This document shows, one piece after another, positions 11,825 to 22,127 of a stretch of 64,000 bases of DNA. Origin of the DNA: Gaeumannomyces sp. JS-464 (lineage: Eukaryota > Ascomycota > Sordariomycetes > Magnaporthales > Magnaporthaceae); NCBI GenBank assembly GCA_002197995.1, contig NGZR01000007.1, positions 1,198,399-1,262,398 on the forward strand. The letters run 5' to 3'. The position numbers were made by a program, and so were the translations under genes. How positions within the stretch are numbered: position 1 is the first letter of the stretch; each line of letters starts with the position of its first letter. Below the pieces are notes generated by a model. It ran no database searches and was not told where the DNA came from. It was given only the letters and a program-made list of their open reading frames with translations.

Positions 11825-14004
11825 GGCTGCCGTGCTATTCTGCGGGTCGACGGAAGGTGTTAGGAATAGTCGGAGGTAGACGCTGATGGAGGCTTGATGG
11901 TGATGGGGAAAGGCTGACAGGCTGGAATGGCACGAGGCGTGCCCGATGGACAGCTGGTGACGTACGTCTTCAACGGCGGTACGTAGAAATCGACGGAGCT
12001 CGTGCGCTCTTTTGCAGGGTCGCAACGAAGTGGGCGGCAGGTGGGTGCGACCAGATTGAACGGCAATTGAGTGGAAGTGGCAATTGAATACTTTGAGTGA
12101 TGATAGGGGCCTTTTTGGATATCGAATATGGAGATGCCGAGGGGGCGGACGTGAACAGGACGACAGGATTAAATCATCCGACTGTGCCGGGAAATCCTCC
12201 CATCAGCACCAACGTCGACACCCGACAGGCGGGATCCAATCAGGGTCCATCCCGCCGCAGCTGAAGTCGCGGCCTGGAAGCGTCGAAGCTCCCAGCTCGC
12301 ATTTTCGGTGCTTCCCCGCACTGAAGCCGCCCCGATTGGTGGGTGGGATGGAACCGTGTGCGAACCGCTGTCGAGGCACGGACCGGCGGCGCACCAAGGC
12401 TTGCGCTGGGCTGACTCGTGACAGCGGGCTGACAGCGAGAAACAGAAAAACCGCTTCCTAGCGCGCATGCTTGACTGCAGACTGTCGGATGGTTTGCATC
12501 AATGCACGCACTTGTGGAATTCTCGATCCAGCCTGTTCCCAGCTGGCCAACTGGAGACTAGGTGGTTGATTCTTTCCGGCTGTCGTGCCCGTCTCCCTGT
12601 CAATCAATTTCCAACGACGCACAGTGAAGCCCGCACCGCCTCCTCGGGCTTCCTTGCTGTGCCACCCCTGCAGGAGCCACTAAACCGTCTCTTTCAGCCG
12701 GGGTCTGGCTTGCTCGACGCCTACGTCAGCACCGCTCCCCTCGTTGTACAGGCCGACGACGCCAGGGGCGTGCGAGCCGCCGTCAACAAATTTCACTTGG
12801 CGCCCAAACGGGCAAGGTTCAACCTCCGGGGCATGGGGCGGGAATAGGCGACATGATGCAAACGAGGGAAGGAAATAGGCAGAAGAGGGCGATGGAGCAG
12901 GGCGATGGAGCAGGGCGAGGGTTGGGTGCGTGGATATTAAAAAGATACCTAACCATCTACTTGCTCTCAGCTACAATTGGTATCGCCATCTCAGAAAACA
13001 TTGGAGCCGCTGTCACATCGTCGAGCTCCGGGCCAGGGAGGTCCCAGCCGGAACCGACTTGAACGGCAGTGTTTCATCATCGATGGATTCTCAATCCAAA
13101 GTAGGATTCGCTCGGGTCATCCTGGACCTCTAGCGAAGAGGCTGCCAATCTACCGAGCGTTAGCTATGCTTCTCACTGCTCACGCAATGTTGACCATGTG
13201 TCATCCTTCTGAGGGGTGATGGGGTTTTTCTACCGCACCTACTTAGCTTACACACGACGTTCGCGTGGGCCAACAACGAAAAAAATCTACAAACTTTCCT
13301 TTTAGGTTCATCCCTCCCGGGGTTGCCAGCCAGCCCCTGAACGCCATCGACCTCTCTCTCCCCATCCCGTGCCGCCGATGCGACGACCTGATCTCCCGAG
13401 ATCCGAGGCTTCTCGAAAGCCAAACAACATGCACGGACACAGGGCCATAGAGACAGGGGCAGGATGATCGGCCACGGGAGCAAAGAGGAGAAGATTCGAT
13501 CATGCGCTGGGGCTGTGCTGCTGTCGTGGGCGGCGTTGGCATCGGGATGGCATTTTGGTTTTGGTGGCTCAGAAATCCTTTTTGCATTTGCTCCGTGGCC
13601 CTCGAGGCGCCCAAGAATAAAGTGTGCTCGCCTCATGTCTGTCTGTCATGACCCGTCCGTTACTCAGTCCACAGTTGCTGCACCGGCGCGAAAGGGGTAT
13701 GTCGGTGGCTCAAAGCAACTTCTTCCGGAAGTCAAGGCGCGGCCTGAGTGCAACTATGGACCAGGCACCGAATGCAATGCATCGCAAGCCTCACGACCAA
13801 GGCTTGCCTGTTGTCGCGAGGCCGGGCTCAGCCTCGTCTCCGTGGCTTTGGCTGCCTTGAGACCTGCCGTATCTGGCGTGATGTTGGGGCGAAGAATTCA
13901 TGGGGCTTACTGTGGATCGAAGCCATCTGGGCGAGGTTGGTTGGTCGGATCCACGATAAATCCCTGCTTTATAGGCAAGCTGATTGCGACCAATTTTCAT
14001 CATT
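11825..14004. other. Intergenic, promoter side of kelch gene
   Basis: About 2.2 kb with no recognisable protein gene. Several frames stay open by GC bias only. The tRNA-like gene begins at its right end. Confidence 0.5.
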
Positions 14005-14075
14005 GGCCCTGTGGCCTAATGGTAAGGCGTTGCTTTCCGGTGGCAAAGATTTTGGGTTCGAGTCCCAACGGGTCG
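14005..14075 (+). tRNA. tRNA-Arg (CCG), possibly defective
   Basis: Cloverleaf read by eye. The D-arm is GCC-TAATGGTAA-GGC (14014-14028). The anticodon arm is TTGCT-TTCCGGT-GGCAA (14030-14046) with anticodon CCG at 14037-14039. The T-arm is TTGGG-TTCGAGT-CCCAA (14052-14068), with a perfect B box and an acceptable A box. The acceptor stem is poor: GGCCCTG (14005-14011) pairs incompletely with the 3' side 14069-14075, as if one base were missing there, and the D-loop is one base shorter than usual for this species. A T6 run follows at 14087. It is either a functional gene with a sequence error or a tRNA pseudogene. Confidence 0.7.
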
Positions 14076-14770
14076 ATTGACACAGCTTTTTTCGTTTTGC
14101 TGGTGTTGAAAGATGACTTTCCCCATTCCCTTTCCAGCCTGTCAGGAAAGCCCCTTTACCACGACCCAGTATCCCATTCCATTCTCGCCTTTTTTATTTT
14201 ATTTTATTTATTTTATATGTGCATTGGAGGACTGTTTGTTTCCCTGCCATAAAATTACAATCCTCACTCGCACAGAATCCCCGTCTCGCGCCAGTCAGCG
14301 GGCGACGCGGCAAAGACGGAGGGTCCTCGACGCAGTGTTCCGACCGCTTGCAGGAAATGCCAAACGTGAATGCCACATGCAGCCCTGCTGCGTCCCGTCC
14401 CGTGCGGGCTCGGGCTGCCGCCGCCGGCACTGCTAGTTGTTGACGTGCTTGCAGCATCGCGCCACCAGCTGCTCCCGCAGGCCAAGGGCGCAGACGACGG
14501 CGCCGAGGACCCCATGATGTGCCCTAAAGCCGTGGTTTTTGGCAACCAGGGGCATCTGCTTTCTATTCCTCTTCTTTTCTTCCCCTGATGCAATACCAGA
14601 TAGTGCCCGGGCTCTGTCAGGTGGCTGAGCTGGGTGGAGCGGCCCGGCGGCGAATCCGTTCTTTGAATCGATACGGTCGCTCGGGTATGGCTGGGGCTCC
14701 AAAGCTCGCACGGGACGCTCTTTATCAAGCCAGCCCTGTTCGCCTTCGTCTATCAAAATCGGATAAACAA
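14076..14770. other. Intergenic after tRNA
   Basis: No gene recognised apart from the T-run. An AT-rich patch (TTTTATTTTA-like) lies at 14188-14218. Codon composition becomes coding-like again on the minus strand towards 14770. Confidence 0.4.
14087..14092 (+). terminator. RNA polymerase III T-run terminator
   Basis: Six T residues 11 bp after the 3' end of the tRNA-like gene, the normal pol III stop signal. Confidence 0.65.
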
Positions 14771-15055
14771 CTATGAAGGACCGGAAATCGCATGTATCGA
14801 TGGAGATGTTCGCGTTGCAGGAGCTATCGATAACCCTAAGACCTGCATCCGAAGGACGGGCGTCCGGTTTTCGGCCCAATCGACGAACCGGCGGAAGCTG
14901 ATGTTGAACAGCGTCGCGTTGGCGTTCTTCACATCCGTCAGGTCGACAAACGTGCGCGTCTTGGTGCAATTAACCCGGACCCCCGCCCCGGGACCTCCGA
15001 CTTGCAAACGCCGCGGCAAAGCCTCACCCCCGTATCGCTGCTGCGGGATCCCCAA
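14771..15055 (-). pseudogene. Unidentified coding-like fragment
   Basis: The minus-strand frame ends at 14771 and has GC-ending codons and protein-like sequence: CTKTRTFVDLTDVKNANATL, FNISFRRFVDWAENR, TPVLRMQVLGL. A neighbouring frame just downstream also looks coding (LRVIDSSCNANISIDTCDF), so a frame break near 14840 is possible. The Asn/Thr/Ile-rich pattern is compatible with a secreted beta-helix protein, but I cannot assign a family. There is no convincing start. It may be the end of a multi-exon gene or a relic. Confidence 0.3.
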
Positions 15056-15158
15056 ACCTGGGGTTTGTCGCCCCAGAAGCTCGGTATGGGCTCGTTGAGC
15101 TAAAGGGAGGGCACTGGAGGGGGCGCGAAGGAGATGGCGGTTACGGTCGCGGCGCTGA

Positions 15159-15383
15159 ACGCTGGGGCGCCCGTGGCGATCCCCAAGTCGCTACGAGACT
15201 CTGGTGGCGCCTATACAGGAGCTTCTGAAGGCGCTGAGCGAATGTGCCGATTCGGATGAGACGGACTCTGATGGTGCCCTCGCAAGGCTTGGTCGAGACG
15301 GAGGCGACGACTGGGAACCCAGCGAATGGGAAGGAGACGAGGATGCGGGTGGGAAGGAAGCAGATCGAGTTCGAGTACATTGA
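15159..15383 (+). other. Acidic open segment, possible exon
   Basis: An open plus-strand stretch without ATG reads PIQELLKALSECADSDETD, then DDWEPSEWEGDEDAGGKE and a stop. Acidic bias and in-frame GC3 suggest an exon or relic, but no partner exon was found and the opposite strand is also open. Kept only as a candidate. Confidence 0.2.
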
Positions 15384-15781
15384 TGGAGATGGCCCCGATA
15401 GAGCAGGTAGGACAGAGGTCAGAAAACGGGCGATTTCTAACGAGGCGACTGGAAAGGACCGGAAACGGATAAAATAAGTGTGCGATAACTAACTAGGTAC
15501 GTAGGCACCTACCTAGGCAGGTACTTTGACACACCAAGAAAAGCTCGAGACTGTAAAAAGCAGCCAACACAAGATATAGACGTACTCGCAGGTCCCTCAG
15601 ACTGGAATTTCGAAGGATCTGCATGTACTTATCGCACCCGTTCACCCGCAGACACCCACCCCCATTTAAACGGTTGACGTCTGAGGTGGCTGAGATTACT
15701 CTTTGATATTCCTAATAAGTAAATAAGCACTATGGCAAGCATGGATCATGCCTGGGTATTGGTAATAACAAAAGTACTATT
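15384..15781. other. Intergenic, 3' side of protease gene
   Basis: AT-richer than its surroundings. It contains a TAGGTACGTAGGCACCTACC-type palindromic stretch at 15491-15524. No gene seen. Confidence 0.5.
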
Positions 15782-17130
15782 CTAACTTAATAAATCCTTA
15801 ACCGCCCAACCGACCCTAGGGTCCCTCGCCGGCCGGGCATCCTCAAAGATGACGTAGGCGGCTTTGATGGCCAAGGCGCCCAAGATGGACAGCTTGCCGC
15901 CCTCGAAGTTGAGGGACTCCTGCAGGCCGCCCCAGCACTCTTTTTTGATGTCATCGTTGACGGTCCAGTTGAGGTAGCTGCCGGGGATCGTGACCAAGTT
16001 GACGATGGCGTCGCCGGCCGCCTGCTGGGCTCCAAGCGACAGGTCGGGCACGGGCGAGGCGCAGGGGAAGACCCAGCCGCTAGAGTCGGCGTCGTAGCGG
16101 GCGCCAGACACGTGGCTGTAGAAGTCCTGCACCACGGGCTGCGGCAGGTACATTATGGTCGTGCCCGTGTCCACGATGGTTTCCACCCGCATGGGCTTGA
16201 AAGCGGGGGTCTTGCCACCGCCGCCGATGCCGTAGCCCGATGTGGTGATGTTCCAGCGCGTGAACTTCTCGCCATTCAAGGGGACGGGGTTGACGGGGAC
16301 CCAGGTGACGTCGCCCTTGTGGCGGTTCGGCGGGACGAAGCCAAAGTCGAAGAAGCCCGCCTTCCCGTACTTCAGATCGGCGGCGTAAAGCGGTGCCGAG
16401 AGCGACGGCTTGATGGCCTGGAAGAAGTTTTTGAGGTGCGACTTGTTGAGGGGCTTTACAGTGCCGTACTCGCAAGGCTAAGGCCCATGATGCCGTCGTA
16501 AGGGAGTTCAAGAAAAGAGTCGGACGCGTTGGTGGCCGGGAGGACGGCCTGGTCCTCCACAACCACGCCGTCAGCAGCGCGCACGACATCCCTGTAGACG
16601 GAATTGCCAGAGGCCGAGTCGCCGCCGACGTAGCTCTTGACCCACGACAAGCCGGGTATCGGGGTCGCGGTCGTACTCTTGGCGGGGTGGTAGAGGGCAT
16701 GGCTACTGGCATTCACGCCGTCGCTCAGGACCCAAAACTCGGAGGAGCCCGAGTCGAGCTGGACGTGCACGGTCTGGGGCGGTGTCCCGATCTGGATCGC
16801 TGTGATCCACTCTGTGTCTTGGCGTGAGTTGGGCGAATAGGCGGTTCCTTGCTCCTTTCCCTGCCTCTTTCCCAGCCTTGCAGGCGAGCGAAGACCGCCG
16901 CGCTCAACGGCCGCGGCTAGGTCGGCCGGGACGTCGGCGCCGTAGCGGAGGTGGGTCAAATAGACGGAGAGGGGGCCGTTTAGCATTGGCGGCTCCCCCC
17001 GCCTGGCCGGGTGGGCGATCTGGTGTAGGGTGAAGCCGCCGGCATCGAGCTGCCTCTTGCCCAAGGGGTTGGCGACGGCCGAGATGCCCAAGGTCGCAAG
17101 TACAACGAGGGCCTGGCAGAAGCTAGGCAT
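15782..17130 (-). CDS. Secreted pepsin-like aspartic protease
   Basis: A1-family aspartic endopeptidase, about 449 residues once one base is added; single exon. The start MPSFCQALVVLATLG is a signal peptide, followed by a propeptide with a dibasic LGKRQ site before the mature enzyme (DTEWITAIQIGTPPQTVHVQ). Both catalytic motifs are intact: DSGSSEFW near residue 125 and DTGTTIMYLP near residue 320. The C-terminal Cys pair (PCASP...KKECW) fits the family disulfide. Between GLSLAS and TVKPLNKS, a conserved junction, the frame slips by one base around 16461-16475 (near the GCC at 16463) and the upstream frame ends at a TAA. With the base restored the gene is exactly 450 codons. No intron can explain the break. 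It is a sequence error or a recent null mutation. Confidence 0.85.
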
Positions 17131-17202
17131 TGTGACAAGTGCACGTGCGGACACCAGGGGAAGGTGAGAAAAAAAGGTGACTGCTTGGCTTGACCGGCGA
17201 GA

Positions 17203-17209
17203 ATTTATA
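17203..17209 (-). promoter_or_regulatory. TATA box of protease gene
   Basis: TATAAAT on the minus strand about 73 bp before the ATG at 17130, a normal distance for a fungal TATA promoter with a short leader. Confidence 0.5.
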
Positions 17210-18134
17210 ACCAGGAAAAGCGAGGACACGGCCGTTTCTAAACCTGGGCATCCAGCGTACCGCGGCCTGATGTGGTTTGCACTGCCCCTTTCCCCTTACG
17301 CGTCAATAGGGGGCAGCGGAGCAAAAGTTTAAACACTCCCGGGAGTGCCGGGCATTCCCAGAGGGTGGCCGCCAAGGAAGAAATTGCGGAACAGGGAGAA
17401 GCGGAAATGGCCACCTGAAAATTAATCCCTCTCCCCTGCTAACGATTTCAGAAACAGCTTTACTGGGACCAAGATGATGGCATGTATGCTTGCAGTGCCA
17501 GAACCGGTGCAATCGGTCTCGTCATAAATTTGACAGGTGGTTCCATCCCTGCGTTTGATTCGTGGTACTTCTAGCCGGACAAAATTATTACCAATATAAA
17601 TAGTGGGACAAGGACTGCTTTTTACCCTGCTGGGAGGGATATGCCAGCAGGATAGCATCCCCTTGCAGGAGTGGGCGAACGCCTCATTATTCGTGGCCGG
17701 CCGGGATGCCGCGGCGGTACCGGTTCATGTCGAAGTTTCTTTAGGGGAAGCTTGTCGATGGAGAAACACCTCGAACACGAGCAACACCCAATTATTAAGG
17801 TATCTCGTCGAAGATCCGAGGAATCCAGTTTAATCGATCCTCTGAGTCCCTCCTGAAGTGAAGGTGCTATGCGCGAGTCGGGGACTAACCTGGGTTTGAA
17901 CGGCCGTGGGAAACAGGTCGGATACATGCGAAATTTGATGCGATCGCAGGAGTACGTCGGATTTTATATTGGCTACATCGTTCCTACCGAAGAATATCCC
18001 GGTAGGCCCCTACGTCACAACGTCACAAAATAATGTGATATCCGAATAGTCTTCTAGCACCACCCAACTCTCGTGGATAACAAGATACATCTACTGTCCA
18101 GCATACCCTTTCTGATCCAGATATCTTTCCCACC
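17210..18134. other. Intergenic, protease promoter region
   Basis: Promoter side of the protease and 3' side of the thioesterase gene. No further gene recognised. Confidence 0.5.
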
Positions 18135-19159
18135 TCAAAAGAGACAGCCCCTTATGTACTCAATGCCATCGGTCCTTATCTGTTTAAGCAGAGCCAGCGC
18201 CTCTGTATATCCATCCACAGGAACCATGTCCGCCGCACGGAACAGAGCCATCGGTGTGATCTTATCGCGGCCCACGCGTATCACATACCGTGATACCAGG
18301 ATAGCAATAACCCCCTTCCGTCCTCTCTCGTGGGCCATTATGGCTGTGGGACCCATGATGGCGGCATGGCTGGTGCTGCTTCCGGCGCCACCCGGATTGC
18401 TCTCCTCCTTCTCGAGCTCGTCTAGTCTGAAGCCGGGCCGGACAAAGTACGTGACTAAGTGCACGGCATGCTCGTCCCAGGCCAGCACGCGCGAAACGAT
18501 CCCGTACGCCTGGAACGGCTTGACCTCGCGGAGGAAGCGCCCCTGGACGCCGGCCAGGATGAGGTTGGCAGCAGCAGGGCGCCCTCGCTGTGGGCTCCCA
18601 TCGGCGGCGACTGCGACATGCACGCAGGCCTGGGCGAAGAGCCTGGTGAGCAGCTCGGCGCGCGAGACGTCGGCGTCGGCGAAGTAGGTGCTGTTGGACT
18701 TGTGCGCGTTGACGTCAAGGTCACCCAGGACGGCGCGGGAGGATGAGACGTGCGGCGTGAACAGCGACAGCACACGCGCGCGTCCGGGGACGATGGGGGC
18801 CGTCTGGTTCTTCTCATCAGCTGCTGCTGCGTTGCGGCGGCGGCGGCTCGGAGACAGCCGAGGGAGTGCTAAGCGGAATAAAGATGGGACTAGGCGGAAC
18901 TGGTAAGCCCCCAACAAGTTAGCGTGTGGAAAGGCATTATTTCGATGCCGAAATACGGGAAGAAAAAAAAAAAAAGCTCGAAAGTTGGGACAAAAGGTTT
19001 GTCCGGTTGCTGGCCTGGACCCCACCGTGTGGGCAAGTGGCAATCCCTTAAGATTTAAAGTAATATACGCCGTCAGACCCGCGAGGATGACTCTCTGCGA
19101 CCAAGAAACGGCGGGGAGGTTGAGTTGGGTGAAATTCAGTGTCTGGAGGATTGTTTGGG
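18135..19159 (-). CDS. THEM6-like hotdog thioesterase family protein
   Basis: Exon 18899-18135 and an upstream exon 19159-19026; the first exon with the ATG is not found. The upstream exon encodes a hydrophobic lead ending LNLKGLPLAHT. The downstream exon has the family signature LDVNAHKSNSTYFADADVSR (compare D-x-N-x-H-x-N-S-x-Y of hotdog acyl-thioesterases), then GVQGRFLREVKPFQAYGI and a VSRYVIRVGRDKITP segment. The connecting intron has a CTAAC branch site, CAG acceptor and matching phase, but an atypical GTGGGG donor. A CTCCTAAC...CTTAG string before 19159 looks like the end of another intron. Members are membrane-linked acyl-thioesterase-like proteins; substrate unknown. It lies upstream of the protease and downstream of the aminotransferase on the same strand. 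Confidence 0.7.
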
Positions 19160-19766
19160 CTAAGGATTCAATGCCGGGGCGGGAAGAAGCCGGTTAGGAG
19201 AATAGTAAGAGGAGCAACAGGCTCCAGATTTTGGCTTCGGAGAGAAGTATAGTAGGGTCTCGAGAGCAAGAAAAGGTAAAAATAAAAAATAAAAATAAAA
19301 AGAATGCATGTGTACCCTGACCTGGGGATCAATATGGGCGCTTTCGGGTGATCCGGTAGCAGGGAATACACCTTGTTTATAAGTCCGGGGTCATGCTGCC
19401 CCTTATGAGAGATGCTAGCAAGGCGTCTTATCACCCATTAGGTGAGATAAGAATTACTACACGTAATGCCATCCGGGGTAGCAAGGACTCTGGCGCTCCT
19501 GCATTGGACATAAATGAAAATTGCTCGTTTTTATACAGAGAAAAATTGACATACGGCTAGCCACAGGCCAATTTGCGCCTCTATTTTCTGAAGCAATCTA
19601 GCGGAATCACACCCTGCGGCTCGTTTGGCCTATATTAGGAGGGGTCAAGAGCCACAAAAACCTCCTTTCATAGCCTGCCATCGTACATGAATCTCGTGCC
19701 GCATTTTTAGGTGCACTATTGCTCTTTCCCGCAGCTCGCTTCCTATCTTTGATCCCGGGCGTTGCT
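19160..19766. other. Intergenic, contains unresolved thioesterase start
   Basis: Should contain the missing first exon of the thioesterase gene and the aminotransferase 3' end. An AT-rich patch (AATAAAAATAAAAA) lies near 19280. No exon can be fixed with confidence. Confidence 0.4.
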
Positions 19767-21152
19767 TCACAAAGGCTGCCGGTGTCCCGCGGTCCCAAAC
19801 TCGCCATAGCGTAGCCTCTGACACCAGCCGAACTGGTCTGCGGCCCTGCCTCTACAGAGAGCGTCGAAGGCTTCCCTTAAGCGGACGACGCACGGCCCGT
19901 TGGTGGAGAAGTGGAAGGTTCGATCCATTCCACGGTGGAGGATGCAAGAGAGCGGCACCAGGCCGGAGGCCGCGCCGACGGCGAGGACCTCGTCGAACTC
20001 GGAGAGCTCCTCAAGTTTGACCTTTTGCGTTCGTTGTTAGCCTCGGCGGCGTCATTGTCCAATGCTGTTCTTTTATGACCGTAAATAGAAGTAGTTTATA
20101 TGATAAGAAAGCTAACTTACCGCCCGCTTCTCAGCAACCCATCCGAGAGACCCGGCGAGCTCGGCGACGGAGTCAGCGGTGATGCTCCCCAGCGTGCTGG
20201 GGCTGGTCGCAAGGATCAAATGCGGCGGCGGCGCCGATCCACCATCGTCCTCGCCATCAACATCACCATTGCGGTCGGCCGGCGGCCCGTGGGATTTGAC
20301 TCCGATAAAGGCAGACAGGCTGAACTCGTCGACGTAGGTCTGCGTGGTGCTGTCGAGGTGGAGGAGCATGTCCCAGCCGCTCTTTCTAGCGTCGGCGGTC
20401 CAGCGGACGACGGGCGCATAGTTGCCGCCGACCTTGAAGGCGCCCGTGCCCCTCGTCGCCGCGCGGTCGAAGTGCTCGGCCAAAGGGCCCTGACGGGGCT
20501 CGGGGCCGGGGAGCGTCTGACGAAGACGCAAAGACGCAGAACGTGAACTCGTCGGGCGGGTCGAGCCCGAGCTGCGGGCCCGACCCGAATTGGAACGGAC
20601 GGACGTACATGCCGCCGGGCACGTTGTGCGGCGGCACATGCTGCGCGTTCAGCGACATGGCCATGTGCACTGCGTCGAGGAAGAGCGTCTCGGGCACTAC
20701 GGGCATGGACACAGCCGCGCAGGACTGGGCGAACCGGGCCGCGTGCGAGCCTGGGCGGAATACGAGTATGTCATTTGATGCCGTCCGTCTGGCTACATAG
20801 TTTTTATTTGCACTACACCGTTAGTGGCTGCTTGGCTTTTTATTTTCTTTGGCGAGACTTGCTCCAAAAAAAAAAAAAGTCATTGACACAAAAGGACATT
20901 GCACAACTTACCCTGCACCCCTTCAAATACTTGCTGTCCTAATGAAGCCTTTTTGTCAGTGTCCGTAATCTGCTATAGTTTTTCCCCTGCCTATGTAGGG
21001 GGTACTGTAGAAGGTGAGGAATTAAAGCTGCTTCTTACCATAGTGCAGTCCTGGGGCCAAGCCGTGGACCTGGAGCCACGGGCTCTCGACCGCGCGGAGC
21101 TCCGACCAGCACCCTTTGCGGGCGTCGTAGACGCTCTCAATATGGCAAGAGA
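19767..21152 (-). CDS. Class IV aminotransferase, branched-chain type
   Basis: PLP enzyme of the branched-chain aminotransferase family (fold type IV), transferring amino groups between Leu/Ile/Val-type substrates and 2-oxoglutarate. Exons seen: 21152-21039, 20938-20912 (only 27 nt), 20792-20121, 20021-19767; the N-terminal exon is unresolved (upstream ATG candidate at 21374). Family blocks in order: GHIE-like CHIESVYDARKG, LQVHGLAPGLHYG, GQQVFEGVQ, FRPGSHAARFAQSC, GGMYVRPFQFGSGPQLGL, FDRAATRGTG, then the PLP lysine in FKVGGNYAPV, DEFSLSAFIG, AVGAASGLVPL and DQFGWCQRL. Exon 3 has one base too many: removing one C in the CCCC run (20508-20511) joins CVFASSSDAP to GPEPRQGPLAEHFDR. The last intron ends in AAG. 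About 355 residues are visible. Same strand as the adjacent P450 and thioesterase. Confidence 0.85.
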
Positions 21153-22127
21153 CTGGCAGTAGGGGGTATCAGGATTTGAGCAATGGAGAGTTGGAAGAGG
21201 GGACAGGAATCTTTCCCAAAAAAGATCTGCACGAAATACCTGGGTTTTGCTATCATACGCAACCCAGTCTGTTGGCGGAGCCCACGCGCAACAATTAGCG
21301 AAGACGAAAACGATGAGCAGAGGGCTTGGCGTTATCACTGTACCATAATTGCCTTGGGCGGGGATATTCGTCATTTTGGGAGCAGCACGAGTCCAAAGTC
21401 CGGCTCCGTAGTAGCAGATTCAATCACGCTTGGCGACAACCAGCGCTCAAGGTATACCGAAGACCAATTGTAAGGAGGGCGAACATACCTCCATGTCTAT
21501 CTACCAGGCAGGTACCCCACACAAGCCCCACCCCTGTCCCGCATTTTCGACTCGTGAGAGAGCCCTGGACAGAGGAAAGCTTTTCTTCGAGTTGCCGCAC
21601 AACGTCAGGGGATGGGTTACTTCATCGGCACGTCCCGATGTCCTGTTGATCACCCGCCATTGGCTTGAGATGACGGCCTATGCTCTTTCGCAACCCTTCG
21701 TAAGCCTAAACAAAAGGGTAAGGGCGATCGGCTCCCATGCCTATGCCTGTAGACCATGGCAGGAAATATCTCTGTCCGTGTAAGCCGCCGTACAGCGACT
21801 TTGGGGCTTATTATGGTGCGGACCAATACGGGCCTGGATACGCCTGCTGTACAGGAGAACAAAGCCATGGTCCGGGTAAGCAATGCTTGGAGAAATGCCC
21901 CGGTCCGAAGTCCATGTGTTGCCGGTATTTTATGTACATAGCATTAGGATCTAATCTGGGATATTGCAGATGTAGCCCTGTAATTTGACAGAGAAAAAAA
22001 GAAGCACGAGAGGGGGGGAGAGGGGGGAAAGAACCAATAAAGAAAGAAGCAACTGGATACAAATTCCCGAGAGTAACGTAGACATACATGATGCCTTTCA
22101 TAGGAACTACAAGACCGCAAGCAGTAG
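21153..22127. other. Intergenic, aminotransferase N-terminus unresolved
   Basis: Probably holds the first exon of the aminotransferase (minus strand, 21374 to about 21260) and the 3' end of the P450 gene. GA-rich strings lie at 21990-22030. Nothing else recognised. Confidence 0.4.

Noticed and set aside
13464..14252. 262-codon open frame on the plus strand
   Set aside because: It runs through the tRNA-like gene, lacks family-like sequence, and open frames occur on the other strand too.
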